Positions 7,735 to 9,571 of a stretch of DNA of 9,571 nucleotides are shown piece after piece; position 1 is the stretch's first letter; each line of letters starts with the position of its first letter. The notes below the pieces were generated by a model. It saw only the letters and a list, made by a program, of their open reading frames with translations, made no database searches and was not told where the DNA came from. Origin of the DNA: Akkermansiaceae bacterium UBA5689 (GTDB lineage: Bacteria; Verrucomicrobiota; Verrucomicrobiia; Verrucomicrobiales; Akkermansiaceae); contig DIHT01000002.1 in the NCBI GenBank assembly GCA_002420305.1, positions 1 to 9,571 of the forward strand, given 5' to 3'. The position numbers and the translations under genes were made by a program.

Positions 7735-8979
7735 ATGGCGGCATCGGTAAACCGGCGGAATTTTCTCTTCTCTACCAGTATGCCTGCAGCTGCTGTTTTG
7801 GTGGGTGCAATCCCTCAAGGTCACAGCAAACCTGCGGATCCAATCGGCACCTTCGATCCATTCATCCAGCAGGATCACCTTCCAGGTCCGGTCATTATCG
7901 ATTCCCTTGATCTCCATGAACGGGATGGCAACTGGTTCATCCGTGCCCGCTCCAAGGACGGCGCGGAAGGCTGGTCGGTTGGACATCCCGGCAAGATGGA
8001 ACTGAGCCAGCGTATCTTTACCAGAGTGATCGCCCCCTACATGCGTGGCAAGGATGCACGGGCTCTCGATCAACTGGTCGATGGCGTCTTTCTCAGCGGC
8101 AGCAATTACAAGATGCAGGGGCAACTGTTCTGGGTTCCTCTTGCGGCAGCCGAATTCGCAATCCTCGACCTCCTGGGCAAAGTTGCCAAATGCTCGGCGG
8201 CAGACCTCCTAGGCGGACAGCGGCGCCAGAAGGTCGACCTCTATATTGCCAACAACCATCGTTCCAAGGATCCCCGGGAATCCCTGCGCCGCATCACCAA
8301 ATCAGTGGCTAGAATCGAGGCTAAAGCATTGAAGATCAAAATCGGAGGGCGGATGAAAGTGGTCGACCAGGTTCCTGGTCGCACCGAGAAACTGATCCCC
8401 ATGGTCGCTGAAGCGTTGGGCGAAAGATGCACCCTCTACGCCGATGCCAACAGCTCCTATCTATCGGTCAAAAAGGCCATCGAAGTCGGCAGAATACTGG
8501 AGGCAAACAAGTTCGCATTCTATGAGGAGCCCGTACCCTTCGACTACCTCGACGAGACGAGACGGGTCGCCGACGCACTGGAAATTCCTGTCGCCTGGGG
8601 AGAGCAGGAAAGTAGCCAGTGGCGCTTTAAATGGATGGTTGAGAACAGCGGCGTCCGCGTTTTTCAACCCGACCTCTTCTACTACGGTGGCCTGATCCGC
8701 TCATTACGTGTTGCCCGGATGGCCGCAGCCAAGGGCCTTGACTGCACCCCTCACATTTCCAGCGGCGGCCTTGGATTCCTCTACATGGGAATCTATGCTG
8801 CATGTTGTCCCAACCCCGGACACCATCAGGAATACAAAGGATTGAGCGACAATTTCCCCTGGGAATCGACCGGCGACAAGATCACCGTCAAGGATGGTTC
8901 CATGACCGCACCCAATGGCCACGGTCTCGGGGTAAAGATCGACCCTGGCTACCTGGCGAAAACCGATAGAATCAAATAG
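7735..8979 (+). CDS. Tat-exported mandelate racemase/muconate lactonizing enzyme-family protein
   Basis: A 414-residue enolase-superfamily enzyme, probably a sugar-acid dehydratase or epimerase. The N-terminus NRRNFLFSTSMPAAAVLVGA is a twin-arginine signal, so it is likely exported folded. Barrel motifs: KIK (K200, K202), Mg ligands D237 (YADANS), E264 (YEEP) and E290 (GEQ), then D313 (QPDL) and H340 (TPHISSGG). The spacings E264-E290-D313-H340 are 26, 23 and 27 residues, the same as E247 relative to E221, D270 to E247 and H297 to D270 in Pseudomonas putida mandelate racemase. Both acid/base sites, the KxK lysine and the Asp-His dyad, are therefore present, placing it in the mandelate racemase subgroup. 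E366 (HHQEYKG) may be the electrophilic glutamate. Substrate cannot be read from sequence. The ATG at 7735 is chosen because it gives the Tat motif at residues 6-12; another ATG at 7727 is out of frame. Divergent from the sulfatase and convergent with the hydrolase gene. Confidence 0.93.
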   Translation: MAASVNRRNFLFSTSMPAAAVLVGAIPQGHSKPADPIGTFDPFIQQDHLPGPVIIDSLDLHERDGNWFIRARSKDGAEGWSVGHPGKMELSQRIFTRVIAPYMRGKDARALDQLVDGVFLSGSNYKMQGQLFWVPLAAAEFAILDLLGKVAKCSAADLLGGQRRQKVDLYIANNHRSKDPRESLRRITKSVARIEAKALKIKIGGRMKVVDQVPGRTEKLIPMVAEALGERCTLYADANSSYLSVKKAIEVGRILEANKFAFYEEPVPFDYLDETRRVADALEIPVAWGEQESSQWRFKWMVENSGVRVFQPDLFYYGGLIRSLRVARMAAAKGLDCTPHISSGGLGFLYMGIYAACCPNPGHHQEYKGLSDNFPWESTGDKITVKDGSMTAPNGHGLGVKIDPGYLAKTDRIK

Positions 8980-9036
8980 ACCACTCCGACCCCTATTTCG
9001 GTCTGCAAACAGGCAACAGGAGCCCTTGGCTTACCG
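8980..9036. other. short convergent intergenic gap
   Basis: The 57 bases between the two convergent stop codons contain only weak hairpins (AGACC with GGTCT; AGCC with GGCT, three-base loop), neither followed by a T run. No convincing terminator is seen, so transcripts from the two sides may overlap. Confidence 0.4.
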
Positions 9037-9571
9037 CTACTTCTTCCTCACCTTGATCACGTCACCACCCTCTGGCTTTCCCTTCTCGTGGCAAACCATG
9101 TCAAGGAACTGACTGAACGACTGATGAGTTTCCTTGTCACGGGTCTTGGGACTGAAAAGCACCCTCTTGGCGGGCACGTGTCCCATATGCGCAATATATA
9201 CCATCTTGCTCCACACCTTGTGCTTCTTCAGGGCTGCCTGAATCTGATGGCCTTGTGACGCTGGGGTCTTGGGGTGCTCCCTTCCTCCATACATCACGAA
9301 CCCGGGAGGATCTCCTGGTCCCACCTGCTTGATGAGCGCCGGAGACAATCCGGGACTATTCCCAAACCACCCCACGATATTGAGATTCTCCGGCTTGTGC
9401 TTGGCTTCCGTTGGCCAGTCCCATTTTTTACGGTAGGCGATCTGGGCACTGATATGCCCTCCAGCAGAAGCCCCGGTCGAAATGATTTTTTGAGAATCGC
9501 CGCCAAACTTTTTCGCATTGGCCTGCATGTGAGCCACTGCCATCGCCACATCGAGGACGCAATCGCTCGGG
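9037..9571 (-). CDS. alpha/beta-hydrolase fold esterase, 5' part beyond window
   Basis: The C-terminal 177 residues of an alpha/beta hydrolase of the carboxylesterase/BD-FAE type; the N-terminus is off the right edge. Seen: the helix DVAMAVAHMQANAKKFGGDSQKI, typical just before the nucleophile elbow; the elbow GASAGGH with the nucleophile serine at 9466-9468; and a C-terminal histidine in AHMGHVP. The usual acid motif of the type GxxD..xP..Q aligns with YGGREHPKTPASQ, where a glutamate seems to stand in for aspartate. Such enzymes deacetylate or de-esterify polysaccharides or small esters, which would suit the nearby sulfatase, but the substrate is not known. The tail ends in a basic VIKVRKK. 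Confidence 0.88.
   Translation of the reverse strand, partial: PSDCVLDVAMAVAHMQANAKKFGGDSQKIISTGASAGGHISAQIAYRKKWDWPTEAKHKPENLNIVGWFGNSPGLSPALIKQVGPGDPPGFVMYGGREHPKTPASQGHQIQAALKKHKVWSKMVYIAHMGHVPAKRVLFSPKTRDKETHQSFSQFLDMVCHEKGKPEGGDVIKVRKK

Noticed and set aside
7684..8124. Minus-strand open frame of 146 codons
   Set aside because: Antisense to the N-terminal part of the enolase-superfamily gene, covering its Tat signal; it also runs over the divergent promoter region.
8978..9036. Possible bidirectional terminator between convergent genes
   Set aside because: The only stems are 4-5 base pairs and have no following T run.

Overview
This window fits a PVC-superphylum bacterium (Planctomycetota or Verrucomicrobiota) best. 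The reasons are a secreted formylglycine-type sulfatase, a Tat-exported enolase-superfamily sugar-acid enzyme, few recognisable Shine-Dalgarno sequences, and a cassette of GAF-HlyD, M50-HlyD and SecA-like proteins. I recall such proteins from planctomycete-type genomes, but the phylum is an inference because the window holds no rRNA or other phylogenetic marker.

Left part (1-5967, all minus strand, so transcription runs right to left). Three tightly packed genes form what looks like one transcription unit. First (5967 to 4114) is a 617-residue protein with GAF-like sensor domains, one membrane segment and a HlyD-type periplasmic adaptor. One base later (4112 to 1971) comes a 713-residue membrane protein with a PqqD-like N-terminal domain, an M50 (site-2 protease) membrane core carrying HEFGH and NPLLRFDG motifs, and a second HlyD-type adaptor. 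Twelve bases later (1958 to beyond base 1) is a SecA-family ATPase cut by the window edge. No ABC or RND permease is in this cluster. The combination suggests an envelope export or processing machine in which a SecA-like motor serves two unusual adaptor proteins. This is the strongest candidate here for a little-described system.

Middle and right part (6107-9571). A secreted sulfatase of the heparan N-sulfatase-like type (minus, 7618 to 6107) is divergent from a Tat-exported mandelate-racemase-subgroup enzyme (plus, 7735 to 8979). The 116-base region between them holds a perfect 14-base palindrome lying midway between the two start codons. Convergent to the second gene is the 3' part of an alpha/beta-hydrolase esterase gene (minus, cut by the right edge). 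Together these look like a small sulfated-glycan or sugar-acid catabolism neighbourhood, probably unrelated in function to the left cluster.

The junction 5968-6106 has no clear terminator and contains only a doubtful 34-codon reading frame. I saw no tRNA, rRNA, CRISPR, insertion sequence or long repeat. Apart from the partial genes at both edges, no gene appears frameshifted or broken.
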